This document shows positions 1 to 7,692 of a stretch of 11,722 bases of DNA, piece by piece (positions within the stretch are counted from its first letter, which is position 1; each line of letters starts with the position of its first letter). Both the position numbers and the translations under genes were made by a program. Source of the DNA: an uncultured bacterium (lineage in GTDB: Bacteria > Bacteroidota > Bacteroidia > Bacteroidales > Muribaculaceae); assembly GCA_946184715.1 (NCBI GenBank), contig CAMHGU010000052.1, positions 1 through 11,722 on the forward strand, read 5' to 3'. The notes beneath the pieces were generated by a model, which saw only the letters and a list, made by a program, of their open reading frames with translations, had not been told where the DNA came from and searched no databases.

Positions 1-392
1 AGTGCCATACCGATAGCCACGCCGGCCGAGGCGAAGAGCGCGATAAACGAGCTTGTCTCTATCCCCAATATCCCGATTACGATGATAATCAGGATAAAGA
101 AGAGTACCATCTCCATCAGGCTCAGAACAAAAGTTGCCAGTGACAACTCCACTTTGCGCTTTATCATCACGGCCTTGACTATGGCATAGAGGCGCTTTAC
201 GATAAATCGGCCTATGTAGAACACCACTATGGCCGTCACCAGCTTGATGACGAAATCTACACTCATCGACGAGAGCTTCTGCATCATCTGGTCGAGCGAC
301 ATATGCGACCATTCGTCGAGGGTCTTGGTTGCCGACGCTACCGCAGTAGTGTCAGTGGGCAATACACTTGGTATGTAAGCTAACGGGGTCAT
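1..392 (-). CDS. MscS-family mechanosensitive ion channel (N-terminal part, runs off the window)
   Basis: An open frame starts at an ATG at 392-390 and stays open to the left edge, giving the first ~130 residues. Residues ~1-40 are a non-membrane N-terminus. Hydrophobic helices follow at ~47-66 and ~84-111. The third segment (~113-131) reads TSSFIALFASAGVAIGMAL, which closely resembles the glycine/alanine-rich pore helix of MscS channels. Family role (known): an inner-membrane tension-gated channel that releases solutes on hypo-osmotic shock. The ATG overlaps the stop of the upstream peptidase gene by 4 nt (ATGA), so the two are probably co-transcribed and translationally coupled; this overlap is also why I chose this start. 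The cytoplasmic beta and C-terminal domains lie outside the window, so the subfamily cannot be decided. Confidence 0.85.
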   Translation of the reverse strand, partial: MTPLAYIPSVLPTDTTAVASATKTLDEWSHMSLDQMMQKLSSMSVDFVIKLVTAIVVFYIGRFIVKRLYAIVKAVMIKRKVELSLATFVLSLMEMVLFFILIIIVIGILGIETSSFIALFASAGVAIGMA

Positions 393-1528
393 TGCTGACA
401 AACATTTTTGTACCAGTCGAGCGTGGCATAGTAAGCCTCATTGGCTTCCGACGCTGTGCCGAGTATATAAGTTGATAATCCTGAGAAATGCTCTTGGTCG
501 ATGGTGATGCGGTCGAAAATCCGATCGGTAGCGCCTTTATACACTACGGCTTCGTTCAGAGCCTTATCAAATTCCGCGAGCAGCGCCTCATTGCCGGCGG
601 CCTTGGCGCGGTAATACTGGGCGAAATCGAAGTAGATGTTAAACCCGTCGGAGGGCAGCACGTACTGCTGAATGCCGTCGGGCGTCACCTCGGTGCCCAG
701 GGCGTTGATGCGTTTGCACACATCGGCAAGAGCTTCGAGTTTCGTGCAGTCCACCAGCGAGATGGTGATGGAGCGGTTCTCGCCGGTCATCCCCTCGTAA
801 TGGAGAAAGGTGCTGATCGCGGCCATCTGCACCCGGGCATTGAAGCCGAGAAGATAAGCCAAATTCTCATCATAGGGCATACCGCTTGCAGGATACGACG
901 ATGCGCTGCCCACAAACTGATTGGTCTTGTTACGCAGCTGATACGCTATCTCCACACTGCCGAAGTAGCAGATATCGGCGTAGATAAACTCAAACATATC
1001 ATCGGGCAAGGCGCTTACCAGCTCGTCCACGGGCATATACTTGCCGTAGTCGGGGCCGAAGCTGCGCAGCGCCGATTTGTCCTTCAAGGAGAGTGCCCAA
1101 CCGGTGCCGTGCCCCCAGAGCACAAGCCCGTACTCATAGCTCGGCGCCAGCTCGCGCACGTCGTCGATCACCTCGCGCATACGCTCCGGATTGGTCGAGT
1201 AGCGGCTGTCGGCATAGGTGGCGAGTACCTTATGCACCACGTTGCCGCCCTCGCGCTCGATGCTGAATAGCTGCGGGTCGCCGTCGTACGACGCGTGATA
1301 CACCACGAGCTTGCACTCGCTGAGACCATTCTCCTTCACGTAGCTGTCCATCTCGGCCAAGTCGAGCTTGTCGAAACCGCTGCTGCCCAAGGTGTTGGTC
1401 GCTATCATATACACCAATACGGTGCGCACGCTCTTATCTTTGTCGGGGTCGCTCGAGGAACAACCGCTCGTCATTGCCACTATAGCTACGGCCACGATGG
1501 CTGTCAGTATATTTCGCCAATATCTCAT
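389..1528 (-). CDS. Clostripain-family (peptidase C11) cysteine peptidase, predicted lipoprotein
   Basis: A 379-residue protein. The N-terminus has a basic start, a hydrophobic stretch at ~7-20 and a lipobox ending TSGC with Cys23, so a membrane-anchored lipoprotein is expected. The residues after the Cys are SSSDPDKDK; serine followed by acidic residues could favour surface export in Bacteroidota (inference). The C11 catalytic dyad is visible: His140 in LWGHGTGW and Cys187 in YADICYFGSVEIA. C11 peptidases (clostripain, PmC11-like) typically cleave after Arg or Lys; the substrate here is unknown. The gene is divergent from the amylase and overlaps the MscS start by 4 nt. The start at 1528 is supported by the signal peptide beginning right there. 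Whether it needs self-cleavage, as clostripain does, cannot be told. Confidence 0.9.
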   Translation of the reverse strand: MRYWRNILTAIVAVAIVAMTSGCSSSDPDKDKSVRTVLVYMIATNTLGSSGFDKLDLAEMDSYVKENGLSECKLVVYHASYDGDPQLFSIEREGGNVVHKVLATYADSRYSTNPERMREVIDDVRELAPSYEYGLVLWGHGTGWALSLKDKSALRSFGPDYGKYMPVDELVSALPDDMFEFIYADICYFGSVEIAYQLRNKTNQFVGSASSYPASGMPYDENLAYLLGFNARVQMAAISTFLHYEGMTGENRSITISLVDCTKLEALADVCKRINALGTEVTPDGIQQYVLPSDGFNIYFDFAQYYRAKAAGNEALLAEFDKALNEAVVYKGATDRIFDRITIDQEHFSGLSTYILGTASEANEAYYATLDWYKNVCQQ

Positions 1529-1546
1529 ACCTATTCTATTTTATTG

Positions 1547-1554
1547 CAAAATTA
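1547..1554 (-). promoter_or_regulatory. Putative -7 promoter element for the peptidase-mscS unit
   Basis: Read on the minus strand this is TAATTTTG, an exact match to the Bacteroidota -7 consensus TAnnTTTG. It lies about 19 bp upstream of the peptidase ATG, which implies a short leader of ~12 nt. The -33 element is poor: the nearest TTG (1580-1578) is 23 bp away instead of about 20. Upstream of it, TTGGCCAA at 1573-1580 is a perfect 8-bp palindrome of unknown significance. Confidence 0.5.
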
Positions 1555-1629
1555 CTCATTATACCCAAATTATTGGCCAACTGCGACGATTTTCTTGCCC
1601 CTTCTGTTACAATTTAATCGAAAATTGCT

Positions 1630-1637
1630 TAACTTTG
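1630..1637 (+). promoter_or_regulatory. Putative -7 promoter element for the amylase operon
   Basis: TAACTTTG matches TAnnTTTG exactly and lies 40 bp before the amylase ATG. The expected -33 position, 20 bp upstream (1607-1609), reads TTA rather than TTG, so the promoter may be weak or need an activator. The leader between here and 1678 is A/T-rich without a Shine-Dalgarno sequence, as is common in this phylum. Confidence 0.55.
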
Positions 1638-1677
1638 ACGATTGTGAAAACCTAATTAAAACAATATAACTGAAACA

Positions 1678-3087
1678 ATGAGAAAAATTCTTTCAACCCT
1701 TGCACTGGCGGCGTGCCTGCTATGCAACGCGGCTCCCGCGGAGTCGGTTACGAGCGTGCCGACCAACAACGAAATCATCCTCCATGCGTGGACCTGGTCG
1801 TTCAACACCATTCGCGAGCATCTGCCCGAAATCAAGCAAGCCGGCTACACAATAGTGCAGACCTCGCCCATCAACGAATGTTACGTGGGCGACAACGGCG
1901 GGCGCCAGCTCTTCGGCAAAGGGAAATGGTACTTCCACTATCAGCCCACCGACTGGACCATAGGCAACTATCAGCTCGGCACTCGCGACGAGTTTAAGGC
2001 GATGTGTGACGAAGCTACGCGCCTGGGCATCCGCATCATCGTCGATGTGCTTCCCAACCACACGGTTATCGACCGCCGCTGCATCAACGCCCGCCTCGAC
2101 AGCGCCGTGGGCGGACGCCAAAACCTCTTCCACGCCAATGGCCTCTGGGAGATTCAGGACTACAACGACCGCTATCAGTGCACCACCGGCCAGATGGGTG
2201 GCCTACCCGACGTCAACACCGAGAACCCTGATTTTCAGCACTACTATCTGCAATACGTTAACGATGTGCTCGCCTGCGGTGCCCGCGGCTTCCGCTACGA
2301 CACGGCCAAGCACATAGGCCTTCCCTCCGACCCCAAAGACCCGAAAGCCAAAGAGAACGACTTCTGGGACGTGGTGATGGGTCGTAAGCCCGTCAAAGGC
2401 CTCTCGCTGGCTCTGCCACGCGAAGAGCTGTTTATCTACGGCGAGGTGCTCCAGGACAAGAACGTGCCAGAGAAGGGCTACGCCGAATATATGGATATGA
2501 CCGCCAGCAACTACGGTTGGGTACTCCGCAACGTCCTCAACAAGCACAACGCCAAGGCCGATGACCTCCGCTCCTGGCACAGCGCCATCGACCCGGCCCA
2601 CCTCATCACTTGGGTGGAATCGCACGACACTTACTGCAACGAGCACGCCTCGGCCGGTATGAGCGACGAGCTGATACGCCTCGGCTGGGTGTTCCTCGTA
2701 TCGCGCCAGCAGGGTACTCCCCTATTCTACTCTCGCCCTCACGGCTCCACCCGTCAAAACTACTGGGGCGACAACGAGATAGGCAAGGTGGGCAACGATG
2801 AGTTTAAGCACCCGCTCGTGCAAGCCGCCAACGAGTTCCGCCACGCTATGGTCAATAAGCCCGAGCATCTTGTGTACAGCGAAAACGGCAAGCAGATTAT
2901 CGTGGAGCGCGGCAACAAGGCTGCCGTGGTTATCAACCTCGATGAGAACGCCGCTCAGGTAGCAATCCCCGTGACTATCGCCGACGGCAAATACCGCGAC
3001 GCCGTCACCAAGCAGAAGTTCCAAGTGAAGAAAGGTGTCTTCACCGCCGAGCTCGCCCCGATGACTGCCTACATACTATATAAATAA
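1678..3087 (+). CDS. Secreted GH13 alpha-amylase
   Basis: A 469-residue glycoside hydrolase of clan GH-H. The conserved GH13 regions are present in order: region I DVLPNH (123-128), a region V-like LPDVN (176-180), region II GFRYDTAKH with nucleophile Asp208, region III YGEVL with acid/base Glu256, and region IV VESHDT with transition-state Asp317. All three catalytic carboxylates are intact. Residues from about 390 form the C-terminal beta domain. The expected reaction is endo-hydrolysis of alpha-1,4-glucosidic bonds in starch or related glucans. The N-terminus is a signal peptide; cleavage after AAPA (~residue 21) is most likely, though LAAC at 10-13 also resembles a lipobox. It is a compact single-module enzyme with no starch-binding domain or susCD genes nearby. 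It probably forms an operon with the next gene, 7 nt downstream. Confidence 0.95.
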   Translation: MRKILSTLALAACLLCNAAPAESVTSVPTNNEIILHAWTWSFNTIREHLPEIKQAGYTIVQTSPINECYVGDNGGRQLFGKGKWYFHYQPTDWTIGNYQLGTRDEFKAMCDEATRLGIRIIVDVLPNHTVIDRRCINARLDSAVGGRQNLFHANGLWEIQDYNDRYQCTTGQMGGLPDVNTENPDFQHYYLQYVNDVLACGARGFRYDTAKHIGLPSDPKDPKAKENDFWDVVMGRKPVKGLSLALPREELFIYGEVLQDKNVPEKGYAEYMDMTASNYGWVLRNVLNKHNAKADDLRSWHSAIDPAHLITWVESHDTYCNEHASAGMSDELIRLGWVFLVSRQQGTPLFYSRPHGSTRQNYWGDNEIGKVGNDEFKHPLVQAANEFRHAMVNKPEHLVYSENGKQIIVERGNKAAVVINLDENAAQVAIPVTIADGKYRDAVTKQKFQVKKGVFTAELAPMTAYILYK

Positions 3088-3094
3088 GGTAACA

Positions 3095-3649
3095 ATGACG
3101 CGAACGGTCTTCACCCTTTTCCTGTCGGCAATGGCGATTACCGCTCTCGCTGTCGGCGACTATGTGCCGCAGCGGGCCGACTTCACTTTCAACACCAAGC
3201 TGATATGCGTAAGCGATGAGGACGACCCCACCGAAAGCCGGGCCGACCGCATCATCGTCAGCATCACCGACGGGCAAGGCCACAGCACAACACGCGAGGC
3301 GTGGGCACAGCCGCTCGACACCGCGATGTGGCAAGGCTTCGGCAACGTGCTCGAGGACGACATCAACTTCGATGGTTACCCCGACCTGCTCGTGTGCAAC
3401 GGCCCCACCAATTCGTTCGGCAACTTCACCTATTCGGCCTGGCTGTGGGACGAAGCGACGCATAGCTTCGTGGAGGCTAAAGGCTTCGATGATGTCTTCG
3501 ATTTCACTCTCTACCCGGCGGAGCAGCGTGTGGTGAGCACCTGGCGGCTCGACGATGAGCTCACATTCTGCCGATATCGTTGGGAAGGCTTTACGCTGGT
3601 GAAAATCGACTGTGAGGACACCACTTATAGCTCACTAACCGACGACTGA
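3095..3649 (+). CDS. Small exported protein with a DxNxDGxxD motif (XAC2610-like)
   Basis: A 184-residue protein starting 7 nt after the amylase stop, so co-transcription is likely. A signal peptide is seen at ~1-20 (hydrophobic LFLSAMAITALAV). The central stretch DDINFDGYPDLLV (88-100) resembles a calcium-binding FG-GAP/VCBS-type loop. It is followed by a WLWDEATHSF segment and a C-terminal RYRWEGFTLVKI, the layout I associate with the uncharacterised 'XAC2610-related' proteins; I base this on resemblance only. No catalytic residues are recognisable. A location in the periplasm or outside the cell is expected. The pairing with the amylase may be chance or may mean an accessory role in glucan use. 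Confidence 0.7.
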   Translation: MTRTVFTLFLSAMAITALAVGDYVPQRADFTFNTKLICVSDEDDPTESRADRIIVSITDGQGHSTTREAWAQPLDTAMWQGFGNVLEDDINFDGYPDLLVCNGPTNSFGNFTYSAWLWDEATHSFVEAKGFDDVFDFTLYPAEQRVVSTWRLDDELTFCRYRWEGFTLVKIDCEDTTYSSLTDD

Positions 3650-3672
3650 CATAGCTCTTCGCACCCTTAACC

Positions 3673-3708
3673 GCGGCTCCGGCGCTGACACTTTAGCATC
3701 GGAGCCGC
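3673..3708 (+). terminator. Hairpin after the amylase operon
   Basis: GCGGCTCCG (3673-3681) pairs perfectly with CGGAGCCGC (3700-3708). A further GCT/AGC pairing (3684-3686 with 3695-3697) lies inside the loop. The hairpin sits 24 nt after the stop. No run of T follows, so termination may be inefficient or factor-dependent. Confidence 0.55.
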
Positions 3709-3742
3709 CGCTATATAGTGGCTACGGCCATACGGCGCTACG

Positions 3743-3780
3743 TGACATATTGTCGGGTCGCATGTCAGATTTCTGTCAGA
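3743..3780 (+). promoter_or_regulatory. TGTC/GACA boxes upstream of the dnaK sigma-54 promoter (putative activator site)
   Basis: Two identical TGTCAGA heptamers at 3763-3769 and 3774-3780 are spaced 11 bp apart, one helical turn. Just upstream, TGACA (3743-3747) faces TGTCG (3751-3755). Regularly phased copies right before a sigma-54 promoter suggest binding sites for an enhancer-binding protein (inference). They lie closer to the promoter (about -75 to -38) than many such sites. Confidence 0.4.
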
Positions 3781-3791
3781 AGCCTCGCTTT

Positions 3792-3807
3792 TGGCACGAC
3801 TTTTGCT
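3792..3807 (+). promoter_or_regulatory. Sigma-54 (RpoN) -24/-12 promoter for dnaK
   Basis: TGGCACG (3792-3798), four bases, then TTGCT (3803-3807) matches the sigma-54 consensus TGGCACG-N4-TTGCW at every fixed position, with the obligatory GG-N10-GC spacing (GG 3793-3794, GC 3805-3806). The predicted start point is near 3818, giving a leader of about 63 nt. A GCGTC/GACGC pairing (3817-3821 with 3833-3837) falls at the start of that leader. No CIRCE element and no clear TAnnTTTG promoter were seen in 3650-3880. Confidence 0.75.
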
Positions 3808-3880
3808 ATCAACCGAGCGTCGCGCCAATGATGACGCGGCACTTAACTAACTCGATTAATAACAAAAAAAACTTAATACA

Positions 3881-5788
3881 ATGGGAAAGATAATAGGTAT
3901 TGACTTGGGTACGACCAATTCGTGCGTATCCGTACTTGAGGGCAAAGACCCGATAGTGATTCCGAACAACGAAGGGCGCAACACCACCCCTTCAATCGTA
4001 GCATTCGTTGACGGCGGCGAGCGCAAAGTGGGCGACCCCGCTAAGCGTCAGGCCATCACCAACCCCACCCGCACCATCTACTCTATCAAGCGCTTTATGG
4101 GCAACAGCTTCGACCAAGTGACTAAGGAGATAGAGCGAGTGCCTTATAAGGTGGTACGCGGCGACAACAACACTCCGCGTATCGACATCGACGGCCGCCA
4201 GTACACTCCGCAGGAGATCTCGGCTATGGTACTCCAGAAGATGAAGAAGACTGCCGAAGATTACCTCGGCCAGACCGTGACCGAAGCCGTAATCACCGTG
4301 CCGGCCTACTTCAACGACTCGCAGCGTCAGGCCACCAAGGAAGCCGGCGAAATCGCAGGTCTTACCGTGCGCCGTATCGTCAACGAGCCTACAGCTGCCG
4401 CTCTGGCTTATGGCCTCGACAAGAGCGCTACCGATAAGCGCATCGCAGTGTTCGACCTCGGTGGCGGCACTTTCGATATCTCAATCCTCGAGCTGGGCGA
4501 CGGCGTATTTGAGGTGAAATCGACCAACGGCGATACCCACCTCGGCGGCGACGACTTCGACCACAAGATTATCGACTGGCTCGCAGCCGAATTCCGCAAG
4601 GACGAGGGCATCGACCTCCGCGAAGACCCGATGGCTCTCCAGCGTCTTAAAGAGGCTGCCGAGAAGGCCAAGATTGAGCTTTCGAGCAGCACCTCTACCG
4701 AAATCAACCTGCCTTACATCATCGCTAAGGACGGTATTCCGAAGCACCTTGTGAAGACCCTCACCCGCGCCAACTTCGAGCAGATATGCGACGACCTTAT
4801 TCAGGCTACTATCCAGCCGTGCCGTCAGGCTCTCTCCGATGCCGGCCTCTCCACAAGCGATATCGACGAGGTAATCCTCGTGGGCGGTTCCACTCGTATC
4901 CCCGCCGTGCAGAACGTCGTTAAGCAGTTCTTCGGCAAAGAGCCGTCGAAGGGTGTCAACCCCGACGAAGTGGTGGCCGTAGGTGCCGCTATCCAAGGCG
5001 GTGTCCTCACCGGCGAAGTCAAGGACGTGCTCCTGCTCGACGTGGTGCCCCTCTCGGTAGGTATCGAAACCCTTGGCGGCGTGATGACCAAGCTCATCGA
5101 TGCCAACACCACGATTCCAGTCAACAAATCGGAGGTATTCTCCACGGCCAGCGACAATCAGCCCTCAGTTGAGATTGTAGTGCTCCAGGGTGAGCGTCCT
5201 ATGGCTCGCGACAATAAGACCCTCGGCCGCTTCCACCTCGACGGCATCGCTCCCGCTCCCCGCGGTATCCCGCAGATTGAGGTCACCTTCAACATCGATG
5301 CCAACGGTATCCTCAACGTGTCGGCTAAGGATAAAGCCACCGGCAAGGAGCAAAGCATCCGCATCGAAGCCTCGAGCGGCCTTACCGACGCCGAAATCCA
5401 GCGTATGAAGGACGAAGCCGCTGCCAACGCAGCCGCCGACGCCAAAGAGAAGGAGCGCGTGGACAAAATCAACCAGGCCGACTCCGTGATATTCCAGACC
5501 GAGAAGCAGCTCAAAGAGCTGGGCGACAAGCTCCCGGCCGATAAGAAGGCCAACGTGGAGGCTGCCCTCGGCAAGCTCAAGGACGCCCACAAGGCTCAGG
5601 ACGTAGCTGCCATCGATGCCGCTATCAACGAGCTTCAGACCACCTTCCAAAACGCTGCCCAAGACCTCTACAACGCTCAGCAGCAAGCAGGTGGCCAGCC
5701 CGGTGCCCAGCAGCAAGGCCCTAACCCCAATCCCGGCCAGCAGCAAGGCGGCGACAACGTCACCGACGTTCCCTACGAAGAGGTATAA
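3881..5788 (+). CDS. dnaK: Molecular chaperone DnaK (Hsp70)
   Basis: A 635-residue Hsp70 of normal bacterial length. The three Hsp70 signatures are present: IDLGTTNS (7-14), FDLGGGTFDIS (191-201) and VILVGGSTRIPAVQ (331-344). The hydrophobic interdomain linker is around 382-389 (DVLLLDVV). The beta-sandwich substrate-binding domain follows to ~505, then the helical lid, then a disordered Q/G/P/N-rich tail (~600-628) ending DVPYEEV, the usual acidic C-terminal motif. It is a cytoplasmic ATP-dependent folding chaperone working with DnaJ and GrpE, neither of which is encoded nearby, so dnaK appears monocistronic between its own promoter and terminator. The start is fixed by the MGKIIGIDLG N-terminus. 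Regulation from a sigma-54-type promoter is suggested by the upstream sequence. Confidence 0.99.
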   Translation: MGKIIGIDLGTTNSCVSVLEGKDPIVIPNNEGRNTTPSIVAFVDGGERKVGDPAKRQAITNPTRTIYSIKRFMGNSFDQVTKEIERVPYKVVRGDNNTPRIDIDGRQYTPQEISAMVLQKMKKTAEDYLGQTVTEAVITVPAYFNDSQRQATKEAGEIAGLTVRRIVNEPTAAALAYGLDKSATDKRIAVFDLGGGTFDISILELGDGVFEVKSTNGDTHLGGDDFDHKIIDWLAAEFRKDEGIDLREDPMALQRLKEAAEKAKIELSSSTSTEINLPYIIAKDGIPKHLVKTLTRANFEQICDDLIQATIQPCRQALSDAGLSTSDIDEVILVGGSTRIPAVQNVVKQFFGKEPSKGVNPDEVVAVGAAIQGGVLTGEVKDVLLLDVVPLSVGIETLGGVMTKLIDANTTIPVNKSEVFSTASDNQPSVEIVVLQGERPMARDNKTLGRFHLDGIAPAPRGIPQIEVTFNIDANGILNVSAKDKATGKEQSIRIEASSGLTDAEIQRMKDEAAANAAADAKEKERVDKINQADSVIFQTEKQLKELGDKLPADKKANVEAALGKLKDAHKAQDVAAIDAAINELQTTFQNAAQDLYNAQQQAGGQPGAQQQGPNPNPGQQQGGDNVTDVPYEEV

Positions 5789-5835
5789 CCCCTACTACCA
5801 CTGAAATGTAAATTTCTTCATAACGATTGTTACCA

Positions 5836-5880
5836 GAAGCTCTCTGAAGCACCGCGCTCTCAGAGAGCTTCGCTTTTACT
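5836..5880 (+). terminator. Rho-independent terminator of dnaK
   Basis: GAAGCTCTCTGA (5836-5847) pairs perfectly over 12 bp with TCAGAGAGCTTC (5860-5871). An extra AGC/GCT pairing closes the loop, and GCTTTTAC follows. It lies 48 nt after the dnaK stop. Confidence 0.85.
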
Positions 5881-5891
5881 TCCCCCAATGG

Positions 5892-5922
5892 TTGCTTATG
5901 GCAAAATTTATCGCTAAATTTG
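5892..5922 (+). promoter_or_regulatory. Bacteroidales-type promoter of the fumarase gene
   Basis: TTG (5892-5894), a 20-bp spacer, then TAAATTTG (5915-5922), an exact TAnnTTTG match. This predicts a leader of about 30 nt before the ATG at 5962. Confidence 0.7.
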
Positions 5923-5961
5923 CATTCAAATAGAGAAGTAATTAACCTCAACTGATATCTT

Positions 5962-7605
5962 ATGGCAAATACTGTAGATTTCCATTACGAACCGATGTTT
6001 CAGCTCGGCGATGACAAGACCGAGTATTACCGCCTGACGAGCGACCACGTGAGCGTGGCCGAATTTGAAGGGCATAAGATTCTGAAAATTGAGCCGGAAG
6101 CCTTGACGCTGATGGCCAATGCCGCTTTCCGCGACGTGTCGTTCCTCCTTCGCCGCGCCCACAATGAGCAGGTGGCCAAGGTGCTTTCCGACCCCGACGC
6201 CTCGGAGAACGACAAATACGTGGCCCTCACCTTCCTGCGCAATGCCGAAGTGGCCGCCAAAGGCAAGCTCCCGCTGTGCCAGGACACCGGCACCGCCATC
6301 ATTCACGGCGAGAAAGGCCAGCAAGTGTGGACCGGCGGCGGCGATGAGGAAGCTCTCGCCCGCGGCGTCTTCAAGACCTACACCGAGGAGAACCTCCGCT
6401 ACTCGCAAAACGCGCCCCTCGATATGTACAACGAGGTGAACACCAAGTGCAACCTCCCCGCGCAAATCGACATCGAAGCCACCGAGGGTATGGAATACCG
6501 CTTTCTCTGCGTCACCAAGGGCGGCGGCTCGGCCAATAAGACCTACCTCTACCAAGAGACTAAGGCTCTTCTCAACCCCGACACTCTCGTGCCGTTCCTC
6601 GTGGCCAAGATGAAGACCCTCGGCACCGCGGCTTGCCCGCCGTATCACATCGCCTTCGTAATAGGCGGAACCTCGGCTGAGAAGAACCTGCTTACGGTGA
6701 AGCTCGCCTCCACCCACTACTACGACGGCCTGCCCACCACCGGCAACGCCTCGGGCCGCGCCTTCCGCGACGTGGAGCTGGAGAAGCGGCTGCTCGAAGA
6801 GGCCCACAAGATAGGCCTCGGCGCCCAATTCGGCGGCAAATACCTCGCCCACGACATCCGAGTGGTGCGACTGCCGCGCCACGGCGCTTCCTGCCCCGTA
6901 GGTATGGGCGTAAGCTGCTCGGCCGACCGCAACATCAAGTGCAAAATCAACGAGCAAGGCATCTGGATTGAGAAGCTCGACGACAACCCCACCGAGCTTA
7001 TCCCCGAAGAGCTCCGCAACGCCGGCGAAGGCAATGCCGTGAAGATCGACCTCGACCGCCCTATGAGCGAAGTGCTCGCCGAACTCGACAAGTACCCCGT
7101 AGCCACTCGCCTCTCGCTGCGCGGCACCATCATCGTAGGTCGCGACATCGCCCACGCCAAGCTCAAAGAGCGCCTCGACCGCGGCGAAGACCTGCCTCAG
7201 TACATCAAGGACCACCCCATCTACTACGCCGGCCCGGCCAAGACGCCCGCCGGTATGGCCTGCGGCTCGATGGGCCCCACTACAGCCGGACGTATGGACC
7301 CCTACGTGGATCTCTTCCAAAGCCACGGCGGCTCGATGATTATGCTCGCTAAGGGCAACCGCAGCCAAGCCGTCACCGACGCCTGCAAGGCTCACGGCGG
7401 TTTCTACCTCGGCTCAATAGGTGGCCCCGCCGCTATCCTCGCACAGAACAACATCAAGAGCATCGAGTGTGTGGAATATCCCGAGCTGGGTATGGAAGCC
7501 ATCTGGAAAATCACCGTGGAGGACTTCCCCGCATTCATCCTCGTCGACAACAAGGGCAACGACTTCTTCCAACAGCTCGACAAGTACTGCACCACCTGCA
7601 AGTAA
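5962..7605 (+). CDS. Class I (iron-sulfur) fumarate hydratase
   Basis: A 547-residue protein, matching the single-chain class I fumarases (E. coli FumA/FumB, about 548 residues). The reaction is fumarate + water to (S)-malate in the TCA cycle or the reductive succinate branch; location is cytoplasmic. The three expected [4Fe-4S] ligands are at Cys106 (LCQDTG), Cys225 (ACPPYH) and Cys319 (GVSCSADRN), offset by one from E. coli 105/224/318. Other family stretches are KGGGSANKTYLYQ (186-198) and GGTSAEKNL (235-243). The C-terminal beta domain carries GPTTAGRMDPYVD. The protein ends CTTCK, a CxxC pair also kept in the downstream remnant. It is transcribed alone, with its own promoter and terminator. 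The oxygen-sensitive cluster fits an anaerobe. The start is chosen from alignment with the family N-terminus. Confidence 0.97.
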   Translation: MANTVDFHYEPMFQLGDDKTEYYRLTSDHVSVAEFEGHKILKIEPEALTLMANAAFRDVSFLLRRAHNEQVAKVLSDPDASENDKYVALTFLRNAEVAAKGKLPLCQDTGTAIIHGEKGQQVWTGGGDEEALARGVFKTYTEENLRYSQNAPLDMYNEVNTKCNLPAQIDIEATEGMEYRFLCVTKGGGSANKTYLYQETKALLNPDTLVPFLVAKMKTLGTAACPPYHIAFVIGGTSAEKNLLTVKLASTHYYDGLPTTGNASGRAFRDVELEKRLLEEAHKIGLGAQFGGKYLAHDIRVVRLPRHGASCPVGMGVSCSADRNIKCKINEQGIWIEKLDDNPTELIPEELRNAGEGNAVKIDLDRPMSEVLAELDKYPVATRLSLRGTIIVGRDIAHAKLKERLDRGEDLPQYIKDHPIYYAGPAKTPAGMACGSMGPTTAGRMDPYVDLFQSHGGSMIMLAKGNRSQAVTDACKAHGGFYLGSIGGPAAILAQNNIKSIECVEYPELGMEAIWKITVEDFPAFILVDNKGNDFFQQLDKYCTTCK

Positions 7606-7625
7606 TCCATTAAGCGAATAGAAGC

Positions 7626-7659
7626 GCAGAGGTTCCTATCTACATATAGGAGCCTCTGC
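7626..7659 (+). terminator. Terminator hairpin of the fumarase gene
   Basis: GCAGAGGTTCCTAT (7626-7639) pairs with ATAGGAGCCTCTGC (7646-7659): 14 bp with one G-T wobble and a 6-nt loop. It lies 20 nt after the stop and is followed by TTGTAG and AT-rich sequence. It has a close counterpart at 9062-9092. Confidence 0.75.
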
Positions 7660-7692
7660 TTGTAGTATATTATCCATTTTTTCGTCAAATGC

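Noticed and set aside
488..1270. 260-codon plus-strand open frame opposite the C11 peptidase
   Set aside because: The antisense peptidase has a lipobox and both catalytic motifs. The plus-strand product is a V/H/G-rich sequence with no recognisable domain, typical of a mirror frame in GC-rich genes.
1295..1669. Plus-strand open frames crossing the peptidase start and the divergent promoter region
   Set aside because: They overlap a well-supported gene and its promoter, and show no domain or signal sequence.
3650..3880. CIRCE/HrcA operator upstream of dnaK
   Set aside because: No TTAGCACTC-N9-GAGTGCTAA-like inverted repeat is present. The visible inverted repeats are the operon hairpin and the TGTC boxes.
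5926..7395. 489-codon minus-strand open frame opposite the fumarase gene
   Set aside because: The fumarase on the plus strand is complete with all cluster ligands. The mirror product is low-complexity and G/V/H-rich, and arises from codon bias.
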